Shown: positions 44,353 to 55,786, counted from the first letter of the stretch. The stretch is 64,000 nucleotides of DNA from Bacidia rubella (GCA_032158265.1 JAVTIF010000012.1:248001-312000); one strand, 5' to 3'. Notes: generated from the letters alone by a model not told the origin. Numbers and translations are program-made.

Positions 44353-46348
44353 ATGGACTACGAAACAGCCTTCGAAAGCTGCAAGATAGCTCTGGTGGGA
44401 CTGGCAACTTCGTTGGTTGCGTTGAAGCTCTATCCTTGGATATTACTTGTGAGTCCTTCGCAAGCTGTTTTGAAATTGGACAACGAGCCGGAGACTGATG
44501 CTTTCGTAGATCTTCTCAGAGTTTGGCATTTCTTCCCTTCACAGCTGGGTGGAAGGTCCGCTGCATAGAGTCAATGTGGTCAAGTCCAACATACGAAAAG
44601 TCACTCAAGATTTCGTAAGTCAACCTTTCAATCGCAACGCCAAATGCTTATGCAACAAAGCAACGCGGGGTCTATTACAAGCCAGTCGGAAGACAAGAAC
44701 CGACCGTAATTCGCTCGCCGGAGGCTATCAAGGAACTTTGCGAAACACCCCAGCTTTCTCAAAGAGCTGTCTATGCCGACGTATGCTCCTTGCTTCTTCT
44801 TCAGATACCCTGGAGATTCTGATCGTACGACACAGATATTTGGCTTCCAGTATACCATTGGCCACGAAAACAAAGGGTGGGACCCAAATGAGCAGACCAA
44901 ATTGCACGCTAGGTTATCCGGCCGGGCAATCAAGACGAAAGGATTAGCCCAGATTGGGGCTTTATATCCTTACCTCCAGAAGAGATTGGACGACGTCACT
45001 TCTCAGCGACTTGATACGCAACTGAAATCGGACGGTGAGAGCTGGCCAAGCCTTCACCACCTGGATATTGACTCACGAATCTTGCAGGTTGGAACGCTGT
45101 TCAAATTACGCCTTTCATGAGGTATTCGTTGACAGGACTCCTGGGCGTTTACTTCTTTGGGAACACTCTGTGTAACGAACGAGACTTTGGCTCCGCCATG
45201 TTTCAGTATTACAATGACATTATGGCGTGCGCAGGGATCCTTCCTGTCGTACCAGACGTGCTGAAAAAGTAAGCTTCGAAAATCGAAATCCTTGCTGTCC
45301 TTGGTTAATGGAGACAGGTCTGCATACAATTTCATGACCAAGGGAGGAAGGGCACTTGACACCCTCATCTCTCGCCTAGTGAAAGCCACCAGACCTGAAA
45401 AAGAGTCCTGGCCGGAAGAAGATGGATTGAAATCCGTGCGCCTGTCTAACCGTTTGCTTCCAGCCGCGCTAATACACATGATAGGTTACCCTTTTTCACA
45501 ACATGGTCGAAGCATCAAAAAGCTCAAACCAGTGGACACCAATTGCAATCGCCCAGGATCTGGTTGCTATATGGTTTGCCGCCAGCCACCAGCCTTGGAT
45601 AAATCTCCACTTTGTCTTCTTAGAGCTTTGCGCTCGTCCAGAATACGTCCGGCTCATTCGAGAGGAGATTGATGATATGGAACGAAATCAAGGTCTGGAT
45701 CACGAAACTATATGCAAGCTACCTCTTTTCGATAGCTTTATCAAAGAGTCAGTACGACTGAACCCGCTAGATAAGAGTATGTGTTCTCTCTCAAAGCGCC
45801 ATAGCTTTTGTGTATACTAACCAGACTGCTTTTGCGCTGCAGTGGCGATCCGCCGCAAAGCGTTACAACCGTATACCTTCCACAGCACTGGCCAACAGGT
45901 TGCCAAAGGCAGAATTGCATGTGTACCTGCCTATGAATTCATGCACGATCCTGTGCAGTACCCAGAGCCAGACACATTCGATGGTCACCGCTTCATGAAG
46001 GTTGATGAGAGCAACTCCTCAAACCTCCCAGAAGAGCCCATGCGAGGCACAACCTTCGTTGACAGCTCCAAAGAATTCCCAATTTGGGGCCTTGGGTCTA
46101 GAGCATGGTATGTCCCAAGAATATTCTCTCTTAATGTGTGAACATCAGCTGATCCGCTGTACAGTCCGGGTCGCTGGCATGCCTCACTGGTCATAAAGAT
46201 GACGCTGGTGAAATTGATTCGAGACTACGACTTTCGGCTCGCAGATGACAACCAGAGGGTGAAATGGTTCTGGGAGACCTTCCAAATGCCCTATGAGAAC
46301 ACGAGGGTACTCATGAAAAAGCGCAGCAAGTCCCATCCCAGCAAGTAG
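44353..46348 (+). CDS. Cytochrome P450 monooxygenase, nine exons
   Basis: Nine exons (44353-44448, 44510-44614, 44661-44780, 44836-45034, 45088-45268, 45318-45435, 45485-45776, 45843-46107, 46165-46348) joined in frame to 519 residues, all introns GT-AG and 46-66 nt. The N-terminal span (IALVGLATSLVALKLYPWIL) is an ER anchor. A typical fungal P450 block follows, including GWDPNEQTKLHARLSGRAIK. ExxR is ESVR (361-364) and the heme loop WGLGSRACPGRWHA has Cys459, split by the last intron. The I-helix reads IWFAASHQPWINL (about 302-314), so the usual Thr is Gln309. The ACPGR signature resembles P450s of fungal secondary metabolism. Substrate unknown. It is divergent from the P450 at 43387. Confidence 0.85.
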
Positions 46349-47438
46349 TGGGACAGACGGGAGCTTTGAGGTATCTTTCATATGTCTGATTATGCATTAG
46401 CAGACTGTTCTTTTCTTACTAGCAATACACATATCATGCACAGCATCTATCAATATCAAATTATTGGCAGGGTCTTGTCTCTCAACGCTCGCCCTTCCAA
46501 TACGGGTAAAAGGTTATGTTCTTGCAGCAAGTGGCTTAATGCGTAGCCTTTCACAGTCTAGTGATTGACGCATCCTGAAACGATCGTGCGGACTCTGTAC
46601 CACTGTTGATCGCCCAGGACTGCGATGGAAGATTGAACGTTAAACATACAGTCGTAAATAAGGTTCTCGAAGGATCTGACTGTGCACAGCGCTAGCATTA
46701 GACAGCTGTAAGCTCGCGATGACGGTAAAACGTGCACAGCCCCAGCCGTCAGCTCGGTCCCCACATGCGCAACTAGCTACAGTAGCATGCATCTTACGCC
46801 AATCATTCTCGGCCGAACAACCCTTCTTGCGTTACTCATCCGCATCCTGAAACTTCGCTTAGAGCCTGGTTGACGAATATCAGAACCGCACGGAAGCTAG
46901 GTCCTTGCCTTCAGCAAAGCCTTCTACTGATCTGCTGTTTCCGTAAAGTTTATATACCACCCTAAATCGGATCTTCGGCTAATTTGATCCTTCAGGATCA
47001 TCCTCAGGCTTCTTCGGTTTCCGTGACATAGTCTTACGCTCTCCATCGTGCATAAGCTTACGGCACTGCAGTCAGCTAATCGGCTTACGAGCCCATCATG
47101 GCCATCTCATTTCGGTATCTTCGTCACCGATACGCTGTGACCTAGTGCAAGTCGATCCTTCGTGCCATGCACTACGTGAATGGCATGCTTGATTTCACTG
47201 CCCACCATAGGCTGTATGTCGCTTTGTGGCACGCGAAAGCATGTATTCACTGCTCCGCGTTCTCGAACTGTACAACCTTTACTTATCGCAGCAGCCACAA
47301 CTTGGTGAAACGGCATGACGTGGCTCTCGAATCGTCCATCTTGACCTGAGGTCCCACAAGATTCCTCCAAGCTCTGCATTTCTTCCATACCGCATACTTC
47401 GTAAACCTCGTCAAGGCCTCCACCAGCATAGACCGAAC
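46349..47438. other. Intergenic region, no supported gene
   Basis: Between two plus-strand genes. Frames on both strands are short and show no domain. Promoter of the rhodopsin-like gene should lie at the right edge. Confidence 0.45.
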
Positions 47439-49058
47439 ATGGCGGATCAAGCAGCGCAGCTGGCCCAAATGAGCCCAGCCCAACTGAGTCAGATGCCGTC
47501 TGCTCCACCTCCGCCGAATACCCCTCTCAATTTCAATGGACGCAATCAGTTAGGCGAATCCACCACAGCAGTGACTTCCCTCTTCATGGCATTGGCGTTC
47601 GTGATTGTGGGTATCAGAGCCTACACCAAGGTCAAAGTCTATGGCAAAGGGACTTGGGACGACCGTGAGTTTTGCAACAATGGCCCTCATTCAGAGTCCA
47701 CAACTGACCTGAGACAGTGACGTGCGCACTTGGCCTGGTAAGCTCAACCTTCCGGTCTTGCAGTGATCAGGGCTGAGTACTATCAAGATTTGTACTTTCA
47801 TCTACTGGGTGCTATTTCTTCTACGTGAGCATTCACAAGCCTCGACCCTCGCTTTTATCTAACCAGGTTGCACAGAGCTTATCAACGAGGGCTTTGGACG
47901 GCACTTATGGAACGTGCCTTTGATCATCACAACCAGTGACACCTTTTTCAAAGTTCGCCTGCTCCCAATTACTCCCCTAACTCAATCATGATGAAATTTC
48001 TGACCCTCTGCTCCATCTAGCTGGCTTACGTAACATCATGGTTCCACGGCTTCGCATTCATCTTTGTGAAGGCCACCTTCTTCCTATTCTACTGGCAGAT
48101 CTTCAAGCCCTTCCGATGGATGAAGCTTGGAATTCTCAGCGGCGCGATTCTATGCACTGTCACCTATCTAGCGATGACATTAGCTGCCCTGATCGGATCG
48201 ACGCCAGCGCCCGATCAAAGCTGGCTCGAGAAGACTGCTGACAATACGATTGGGAAGCGATTGAGTATCCCACTGGCTTCATGGACCTTGGCTAGTGATT
48301 TGTATATTCTGGTCCTGCCAATCAGTGGAGTGTTGCAATTGCAATTGAGCAGGAAGAAGAAAATTGGGCTTGTCGGTGTTTTCGCAACTGGGCTTGGGTA
48401 AGCTAACCTACCATTTCCGTTCAACTCAACGCAACCCATACTGATCATCTTCAGGGCCTGTGTCTGCTCATCCCTAAGTCTCTACTACCGAACCCTCCTA
48501 AACGACAACGACGTCACCTGGTCCGTTGTCCGAATCCAGATCTTGATGTAAGTCCCTCTCGCCCCGTTCCCTCCCCATCCCACACGTGCCTAATCTCACC
48601 TCTCCAGCATCGTCGAACTCTGCGTAGGCATCTACATAACCTGCGTGCCCATGATGTCCGTCTTCCTCCGCCAAGTCGCCCCACATCCCCACCACTTCAG
48701 CACATTCCGCTCGAAACTCTCCTACTACACCTCGAAACTGCGGTCGAGCCTCAGCTCCCACCACAGCAGCAAAGTATCACAGAGCACGCAATCGTCCGAC
48801 ACCAGCCCCAGCAGCACCAAGAAAGGCAGGATCGATGGTCCGTATCTTAATCTCGAGCATAAGCAGCTCCCACTGCAGTCGCGGGTGGTTGGAGGCCCGG
48901 ATGCGGCAACTGGTTTGGAAGGGCGTGAGACTAGGGTGCAGGCGATGGAGATGGGTGATGTGCCGAAGCCATTTGAGAGGTTTGAGGATGATAGGATTCA
49001 TTTGAGGGTGGATCTGGAGCAGGGGTGGAGTAATTCGCAGGGAAGACCAAAGCCATAA
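47439..49058 (+). CDS. Seven-transmembrane fungal rhodopsin-like protein
   Basis: Seven exons (47439-47664, 47718-47737, 47788-47824, 47867-47952, 48021-48397, 48455-48547, 48608-49058) give 429 residues. After a Gln/Pro-rich lead, seven hydrophobic spans alternate with short loops: AVTSLFMALAFVIVGIRAYT, then TCALGLICTFIYWVLFLL, and so on through GIYITCVPMMSVFL. The loop after span 1 holds the VKVYGKGTWDD word seen in this fungal family of PTH11-like and rhodopsin-domain membrane proteins. The C-terminal 110 residues are Ser-rich and cytosolic. Several relatives act as receptors or are linked to secondary metabolism and pathogenicity; that does not decide this one. The intron at 47953 uses GTTCGC as donor. 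Exon 2 is only 20 nt. Confidence 0.8.
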
Positions 49059-49346
49059 CACCTTGAAAAGGTCGAGATTGGTTGCGAAGCTTACAAAGAC
49101 GGTGACTCGGCAGACACCTGTACATGAAGATCTTGCGATACATAACTTAGCTTGTTTTGGTTTCTTGACATCAATGCATTGACTGATTATTCTCCAAAGC
49201 ATTATCCGCACGGCCGCCGAGGCTGAACTTGAATTTTTAGCAGACTGATAATGTACTTGCCTGTGCATGGAAGAGTCTTCTTAAACAGCTTTCTTGCAAG
49301 CGATTACCTGCCTTCGTATCAAAAGAATCCTTCGCAATTCCCCAAC

Positions 49347-49570
49347 TTACGTCTTACATGACTTGAGCTCTTCCTCTGTCTTACCGCCAATCTTCGCAAC
49401 CTGCTCTCCGGCATCTGGTTCCACTTGCTCGATTTGTGCCTGCAACTCTGCAACTTTATACTCTACAAATAACCGAACACCTGCTCGCGACGCCGATCAT
49501 GTGTCCCTACGCTGCTTCTCCTTATTCTCAAATCCAGCAACCTCCCCCTCTGATCCCATCTTCTAGCGAA
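49347..49570 (-). pseudogene. Broken copy of a coiled-coil gene tail (copy 1)
   Basis: Minus-strand reading gives KVAELQAQIEQVEPDAGEQV and then KIGGKTEEELKS, which aligns with the tail of the intact gene at 51111-51902 and with copy 2 at 49672-49983. An in-frame TGA sits where copy 2 has TGC. The frame also ends at 49347. It is a decayed paralogue, lacking the N-terminal region. Confidence 0.65.
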
Positions 49571-49671
49571 TCAGCAGGCGTTGACGTTGAGAGAGGACGA
49601 TTTATCTTTAGAGAAGCGACCAGCACGTTGAGTAAGGAGACAATTCCACAACATCGAATTTGCTTTCATAT

Positions 49672-49983
49672 CTAAAGACTGCTTTGCAACTTCATGATTC
49701 GACCCTTATATGACTCTATCTCTTCCTCTGCGGCGTTATCGAACTTCGCTATCCCTTGACGTGCATCCACTTCCAGTCACTCGATTTGTGCCTGCAATTC
49801 TGCAATGTTCTTTTCGGCTGATGACTTGATGCTCACTTTCGTCGCCGAGCACTCTTCCTTACGTTGTTGCTTCTTTGTCTGGAGCACAGCAAGCTACCTT
49901 CTGATCGCATCTTGGGGTGGCTGGGTAGGCGGTTGTTGGGGCTTGAAGGGGTTTAGATGTGGCGGCAGCGGCTTGGACGGCAT
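49672..49983 (-). pseudogene. Broken copy of a coiled-coil gene tail (copy 2)
   Basis: Minus-strand reading from an ATG at 49983 starts with MPSKPLPPHLNPFKPQQPPT and continues in frame through a TAG, then KKQQRKEECSATK, AEKNIAELQAQIE, a second stop and VDARQGIAKFDNAAEEEIES. The tail aligns with copy 1 and with the intact gene at 51111-51902. Two in-frame stops mark it as a pseudogene. Confidence 0.65.
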
Positions 49984-50033
49984 TAGATGAGTGGTGGTAT
50001 GGTAGACTTTAGCCGTGAAGATGCTGGGAAGTG

Positions 50034-50550
50034 TCAGAACTCCGCAGCTTTAGCATCCAGGGAATTTGGCTTCACGACGAAATATTTACTAGTACTCCGA
50101 TAATCGTGAAGTATCTTATCCATGACCATATTGCCAGAGACGTTCCAACTCGTCCAAAACGCCCAATTACTCACTTGAAACATCAGTATGAAGATCACAA
50201 AGCACATGACTCACGCATATCCAAAGCCTCCCTTTGCCCGCGTCATCGCTGCGCACGCTCCCTTCCATTTACTCAAGAAAGCCCGACTACCTTCGGTCTT
50301 TCCCAACATGAGTATCATGATGTCGTACTCATCCCCCTGCATTCTACTCACCCTAAAACCCTTCATCAAATTCCAGCCAAAGGCTAGTTCGCAGCGACGC
50401 TGGTCTTGTATACACTTCCTCAATTCGTCGAGGTGTAGAGTATAACCAGTACGGACTGCGACCGTCTTTGCCGACCCACACGCTGGAATTGATTTTCTCA
50501 CGAGCGCTGTGGTGAGGTCGATTTATAGCATGTCGGATTTACTAGGCTAT
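50034..50550 (-). pseudogene. C-terminal relic of a superfamily 1 (UPF1-like) helicase
   Basis: Minus-strand frame 50501-50215 contains RMQGDEYDIMILML, matching helicase motif V (QGxExD then a hydrophobic strand), and GACAAMTRAKGGFGYA, matching motif VI (NVAxTRAK). A GT-AG intron (50214-50170) in frame leads to NWAFWTSWN and KILHDYRST, the usual end of such helicases, with a stop at 50034. Walker A, motif II and the rest of the helicase core are missing upstream, where a stop closes the frame near 50540. So a truncated remnant is likely. Full-length relatives act in RNA or DNA unwinding; this one cannot. Confidence 0.6.
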
Positions 50551-51110
50551 TCAAGCTCCGCGCCATGAGCGTGTACCAGGAGATGCACAATGAAAGTCGG
50601 GTGGGACCTGTTCTTGCGAATTTTTATTCTCTAAGGATGGGAAATTGAGGCATTAGTGTTTGCGAGTCTTTGCAGAGACTTGTGGGCGATTGATCAGTTT
50701 CGACTTGAACAGTATAGATGAGACCGTAAGATGCTAGAGGTGAGGAAATGAGCGTTGACAGGCTATTGCAGCATAAGCGAGGGAAGACGATGATAAGAAA
50801 ACAAAAAAATTAAAATCTATTCTGCCTTCTCAACATGATTCGCTCGTGCTAAAGAGGCCTCTGTATGAATTGTGCAGCAAAAGTACGGTCAAATTGTGTA
50901 GAGCAGCGGGTTTTAGCAGACTGTTGCAGCAGAAAGAAAGGAAGGGGATGGCGGCAAAGTACGTTCTTGATGGTGCAATTGGCTAATCAGATAGATCAGA
51001 CATTAACATGCTGCCTTCCCAATGCGTGTAGTCCGCGTCAAAGAGGCTCTAAAAAGAGTTTGCACGCTTCAAGTGGTTATTGCAGCTTAAGGAAAAGAAT
51101 TTCAACCCCT
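50551..51110. other. Spacer between helicase relic and coiled-coil gene
   Basis: No gene supported. Words around 50845-50935 and 51027-51095 (AAAGAGGCCTCT / AAAGAGGCTCT and TTGCAGC) repeat loosely, suggesting a diverged short duplication. Confidence 0.4.
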
Positions 51111-51902
51111 TCAAAGACTCTCTCGCAATTGCTGGACCCGAGCCTCAATTGACTTCATTTCCTCCTCTGCCCTGTCACGAAGTCTCGCCATCTGTTCTTT
51201 GGCATCCTTTTCCACTTGTTTAATCAGATTGTCTGCTGAGACCCCGGTATTCCACTGCGATGCTAAGCACTGCTCCTCAGCCTCCTTCTTTTTAGCCTGA
51301 AGTTCAGCAATTTCCATCTCTATTGTGCCTTCTTTTGGCTCCGCAGGCGTCAATTGTGACTGAGCAGCAAGGGATGCAGACGGCCGAGACTCGATTAAGC
51401 TCTCGCGTATTGCCTTGGACTTGAAGCTGCCTTCAAGAGTCTCCGGTTTGGTACTGACCCGTCCGCTTGTCAAAGCCTTGATCTTAGCCGGCACCTGAAA
51501 TTTGTCGGTCTTTGGCTTGAAATATGGCCAATGACAAGTGAGTTCGACCTGCGAGAATCTTGAAGCGTTCTCAGCGAGAGGCATGCTGACAGTGGTGGAG
51601 GCTCCCTCGAACTGGACTGAAGGCGAGCCTAACACAGCAAAGGCAATGACAGCGTCGTGGGGAAGCATTCTGGTCTCGGGCACGCTGAATTGTCCAAAGG
51701 CAAAGAAAATTGTGCATGTAGCGCTCTTATCTGGCGAGTTTTGACTGAAGCTGATGCCTTCGTTTGTGATAATGATTTTGCTGAGCCAGCCTTGGAAAGT
51801 CTGGAGGGGGGCATCGTCGGCGTCACCGACACGCTTGTATCTGAGTATGCCGCGAGTATGCTTGAGATATGATGAGGCGGCGAGAGCGGAGGATGATGAC
51901 AT
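51111..51902 (-). CDS. Hypothetical protein with C-terminal coiled coil
   Basis: Single exon, 263 residues. Residues 1-150 have a folded mixed composition (GWLSKIIITNEGISFSQN, CTIFFAFGQFSVPETRML). A linker rich in Ser/Thr/Pro leads to a coiled coil at about 195-263 (MEIAELQAKKKEAEEQCLAS, then AKEQMARLRDRAEEEMKSIE). No family recognised; no signal peptide or membrane span. The tail is shared with two broken copies at 49347-49983, all on the same strand, so the locus seems to be a small tandem family in which this member survives. Possibly cytosolic scaffold; that is inference. Confidence 0.68.
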   Translation of the reverse strand: MSSSSALAASSYLKHTRGILRYKRVGDADDAPLQTFQGWLSKIIITNEGISFSQNSPDKSATCTIFFAFGQFSVPETRMLPHDAVIAFAVLGSPSVQFEGASTTVSMPLAENASRFSQVELTCHWPYFKPKTDKFQVPAKIKALTSGRVSTKPETLEGSFKSKAIRESLIESRPSASLAAQSQLTPAEPKEGTIEMEIAELQAKKKEAEEQCLASQWNTGVSADNLIKQVEKDAKEQMARLRDRAEEEMKSIEARVQQLRESL

Positions 51903-52876
51903 GGTGAGAGGACACGGAAGAGAAGAGAAGAGAGATTTTTTTGTTAAAGGAGGAAGCCCTGCTGAACCTCGCAGTAGAAAGATCTGAACGAGCGAAAGAA
52001 ATAGATAGCTGTAGAGGAATGGGTACCTGACGAAGCTATATATTTACTTAAGCTCTTAACAAAACGTGAGTCTCTGATCATGTCGTGGCTTGCGAGAAGA
52101 GAAAGAAGAAGAAGGACTGAAATAAGAAGAAATGAGGTGTTGAATTTCCACGCTAAGGCCTGCGCTAGTGATATCAACATCACTTCATCCCTTCGTCCGC
52201 TGTTCTAATCCTTCATCAACCCATGTGTGGACGAGCCGTTGCTAAGCAAAACAAGGGACTCATGTCAAAATTGGCTACAGCGACGGCGCTGTACTGAGCA
52301 TTCTTTCTGCAATCTCGAGAGATGTCCTATTACGAGGCACCACACCTGGAAATTCTGACATCTTTTCTCCAAGACCGTCATAATCCTACCATTGAGAGTG
52401 CTCCGATCTTTTTGAGGCGCCTTCCCAGCATGTTCTCCGTCTGTCGTCCAACATACTGAGTCAGAAACGCCTCTTATTTAACCACTAGAGACATTATCAT
52501 CTTCTTGTGACACCTTCTCGGCATCCTGAAAGTTTTTGAACCGGCATTTTCAGCCAAAGGCTGAGATTTTATTGACACAAGCCGCATGATCATTCCATCG
52601 AAATGGCCTCTCAAGCAAAAGAAAGGATTACAGAATCCATATCTAACGAAAAGTCTTGAAGGTAAAAGGCGCCTTCGCAGAACTTTCCCAAAACAAAGTC
52701 CGTCTTCCATGCAATCTCGGCCAGCCAGTGATAGATTAGCCAGCCTACCGTGCGACACAATACCTCAAAAATAGAAGCTCGAGGCGACAACAGGGCAGAG
52801 AGGTCGTTGGTTCATTAAGGAAGGCTTTGAGAATGATTGATATCATTCTGGCTGACTGTCAATTAGATCCAACCAG
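51903..52876. other. Divergent intergenic region
   Basis: Should hold the promoter of the coiled-coil gene. A plus-strand frame 52586-52774 is short and without domain. Nothing else supported. Confidence 0.4.
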
Positions 52877-53236
52877 ATTGCGCCAGCGAGTGTTGGACTC
52901 CTCCCTGAAGCTGTACTACATGAAATAGATCAAGACGCATTCAATGCTTCCATTCGAAAGGCCCAGCTCTCTCTGCATCACACAGCGATCAAAAAGCTCG
53001 AGGCGTATCAGCAGGAGTTAATAAAAATCCATAAACGAATGCAAGAATACATACAAGCCAAGAAGGGGACCATGGAGGGGCTGCTGAGTCTGGAACAGGC
53101 CGCTGAGGAAGGAGCCATCGGAGAAGGAGCAATGGATGTCGAGCCTACAATTGATGCTGTTCAAGATGAGGAGGATGTCAATACCGAGGGGAGGGTAGGC
53201 TTAGAGCATGTGAGCAAGAGGAGGAACTTCGAATAG
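52877..53236 (+). CDS. Possible 3' exon of a coiled-coil protein
   Basis: Frame open from 52856 with an acceptor-like AG at 52875-52876. It reads IAPASVGLLPEAVLHEIDQD, then a helix-rich stretch KLEAYQQELIKIHKRMQEY and an acidic end, 119 residues. No upstream exon could be joined with confidence and no family is known. Partial or decayed gene are both possible. Confidence 0.35.
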   Translation: MAPASVGLLPEAVLHEIDQDAFNASIRKAQLSLHHTAIKKLEAYQQELIKIHKRMQEYIQAKKGTMEGLLSLEQAAEEGAIGEGAMDVEPTIDAVQDEEDVNTEGRVGLEHVSKRRNFE

Positions 53237-54239
53237 ATGGTGTGCATCTGTTTTTGTTTTTGTTAATTTAATTCTATTACCTGACGGCTTTAATCTCATC
53301 TGAGGATTCTCGTGCATAACTGGGTTGAAGATCCGCCAGATCTAGACCTGAATGGAGAACGGGGTCCCTTAAATTTTGCAGAGATTGTACCTCAATCTAC
53401 GCTGGAATAGGAGGGATTGTTGATAGGGCGCGTTTCACAAGGTGTAAAGAATGGATAGATCGTAAATCGGGAGGTCAGTGTCCAGATGGGGGTCTCGGTG
53501 GAGGCTGCAATTGATGAGCATTACATAAGGACCTATGGGGCGGTCAGGATTTGTGGCAGGCAGTGGTGCAAATACCTGTTGAATAGGCTTTTTGCTCTGA
53601 GACCACTAGTATCTTTATTGACGTGCAGTCTTTGTCGTTCGGTGTACATTAATGACGGCAATTCTTCGACCTATTCTCATGACGCGAGGTCCGCATCAAG
53701 ATGTCTGGTAGGGTTTGGATTTGTAATGTCGTTGCCTTTAATGTCGTATTGATGTAGTTCTATTGATGTAACGGGCTGATGCGTCAGCATTATTGCAGGA
53801 ATTAGCCAGTATAAAGCGTACTTACGGGTCCCGGTTGGTTTCTCTTGGTTGAGTATTCGATGGGTCTTGATGTAGTATCAGGTAGATGGGCATCATACGC
53901 CTGGCAGGCCAGACGTCGTCGTCTGCTGGACGGACGGACATATGTTGTCATGGCTGCGTATCTCTGATAATTACCGGGCTGACCTGACTTCCTTAGTGTG
54001 GTTGCTTCGCAGTAGGTTTCTGAGCAACGGCTTATTAGACACACCTTCGGACTTCCTCATGATAGCCAGGCAGTTTTCTGGGTGCAAATTGTTTCGAGAC
54101 AATGCGGTCTATGTGAGAGGCGCTCACTTCAAGGCGCTGGTGACTCTTTCGCCGCTTCAACCCTTCCTGGTACTATGAGGCTGCCTGTTGCGCGAAGAAG
54201 GACTTGGAGCGCACCTTTAATTGAACTCGCGCAGGCCTG
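53237..54239. other. Region without a supported gene
   Basis: Several short frames, none with a domain. Sequence leads into the diverged tandem repeats. Confidence 0.4.
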
Positions 54240-54960
54240 GAAGATGAGCCAAAAATATTGATCGCGCCCGGCGTGATCGTTTTAGCTGGTCTGTCAGTGT
54301 ACCTCCTGTATCGATTGACCCCCATTTGCGCTGATTGGGTTCTGAAGCGGTCGCATAAGTCGAAGAACCTTCCCTTAGAGCGGACTGGCCAGTTCGGGGG
54401 GCAACACCGCGTTGCTGTGCGACTGCCGCAATAAGACATCCCGAATGGCTTGGTTAGCGATACGGACTTGCGCCGGCTTGAAGGAATTAGCAGTACTTCA
54501 TGGATGGCGCCAGCGATGTCTGTCAAGTGCATGGTGTCAGTAGATTTTCTGTCCGGAGGTAAATGATCTTTCACGCTGACTGAGACTCTCTCAGGGCGGC
54601 AGCGATATTTTTTCGGGGAGGATTGGAGTATGCTATCTGTCCTCAGTGCACCTCCTGTGTCAACTCAACGATCACTTGCGCTGACTGAGCTTGGAATGCG
54701 ATCGCGTGATCCATTCGAAGACGCCCCTAAAGTGGATTGGCCGATTTGGGCACCAACACTCCGTTGCTGGGAGACTGCCGGAAGTTTTGTTCGATCTCCC
54801 ACGCTAAAGAGATCCTAGGATTCTTTCAAGGCGGTAGCGATATATTTGGGGCGGATTGAAGAGGTCGCATGTGGTACTTGCAGTCAGTGTACCATGACGA
54901 TCACTTGCAGTGACGTGACTGAGGCACGCTAACCAAAGCATAGTTCGAACTTTAAGAAGC
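54240..54960 (+). repeat. Diverged tandem direct repeats
   Basis: Three related units can be lined up: about 54250-54440, 54590-54795 and 54826-54925. Shared stretches are CTGTC-CAGTG-ACCTCCTGT, TTGCGCTGA, GAAGA then a G/A-rich link, GGC-GATT/CAG-T--GG and CCGTTGCTG-GAGACTGCCG. Identity is moderate by eye. In the first unit one plus-strand frame reads APGVIVLAGLSVYLLYRLTP, like a membrane span, but the other units break that frame. Confidence 0.55.
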
Positions 54961-55786
54961 TGCTTTGTGTAGTGCGGTGGGTTTGAATCTAGTCTAGACA
55001 GTCGGTATACGTGATCCAGCGTTAGGATATGGTCGATAAGGAGTCCAGACAAAGTGCCAGGAGGCAGCCAACATGTGGTCCAAACAGTCTGGCCATCAGC
55101 ATGCGTGATACAGCGTCAGGATAAGGTTCAGTATTGAATGAGCCGCCATGTATGCGTAGTCCAGCCTCGAGAATGAAAGCCATCCGGTGCATGAGATTTC
55201 GTCTGCATGTGTTGGTTTAGCCGCAATTGTGAGCCTGTATGTCCGTTCAAGAAGATCCAAGTGCTTGATACATGAAGGGACCCGCAGACAAAGAGCACGA
55301 AGTACTACTGCCAAACGAAAGGCTGCAAGGGGGATCGGTTGGTTGGGGTGACGTTCGTATTGAAAATGCCAAGGCTGAGAAAGGTGTTACGGAACTTTTC
55401 TACCATCTCATTACATGCCAGCAACAGTGATGACAATGCGGTTGAAACTTGTGAAATATCTTCTAGGTAACTGTGTGTCCCGTAGAGGTTCAGCATTGAG
55501 CTTCCTCCAGTGGCTACAGTTACTAGACTATACCGTGTTCTACACCAGAGAGGCCCTGCACTAAGCATCCTCCTTTTCACAACAAACCCTTTCTCTCCTC
55601 CGTCTCTGTCTCGTTGCTGCACCTGCATTTCATCTCTTTTTTGCGGTAGTCATTCCATTCTTGGTTCTCTATACTCCTTCAAACCACTTTCTCCAAGCGT
55701 TTTCTCTTCTCCCAACTTCTCCAAGCGTGCTCCGGTGAGTGTTGAGATTCTACATAGTGGGTACCACCGACTGACCACATCAGACA
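54961..55786. other. Promoter side of the triple-repeat protein gene
   Basis: No coding gene supported. A GT-AG pair at 55736-55783 (GTGAGTG ... CATCAG) just before the ATG at 55787 looks like a 5' UTR intron. Confidence 0.45.

Noticed and set aside
41851..46348. Reading the two P450 genes as a secondary-metabolite gene cluster
   Set aside because: No backbone enzyme (PKS, NRPS, terpene synthase) or pathway regulator was found nearby in the window.
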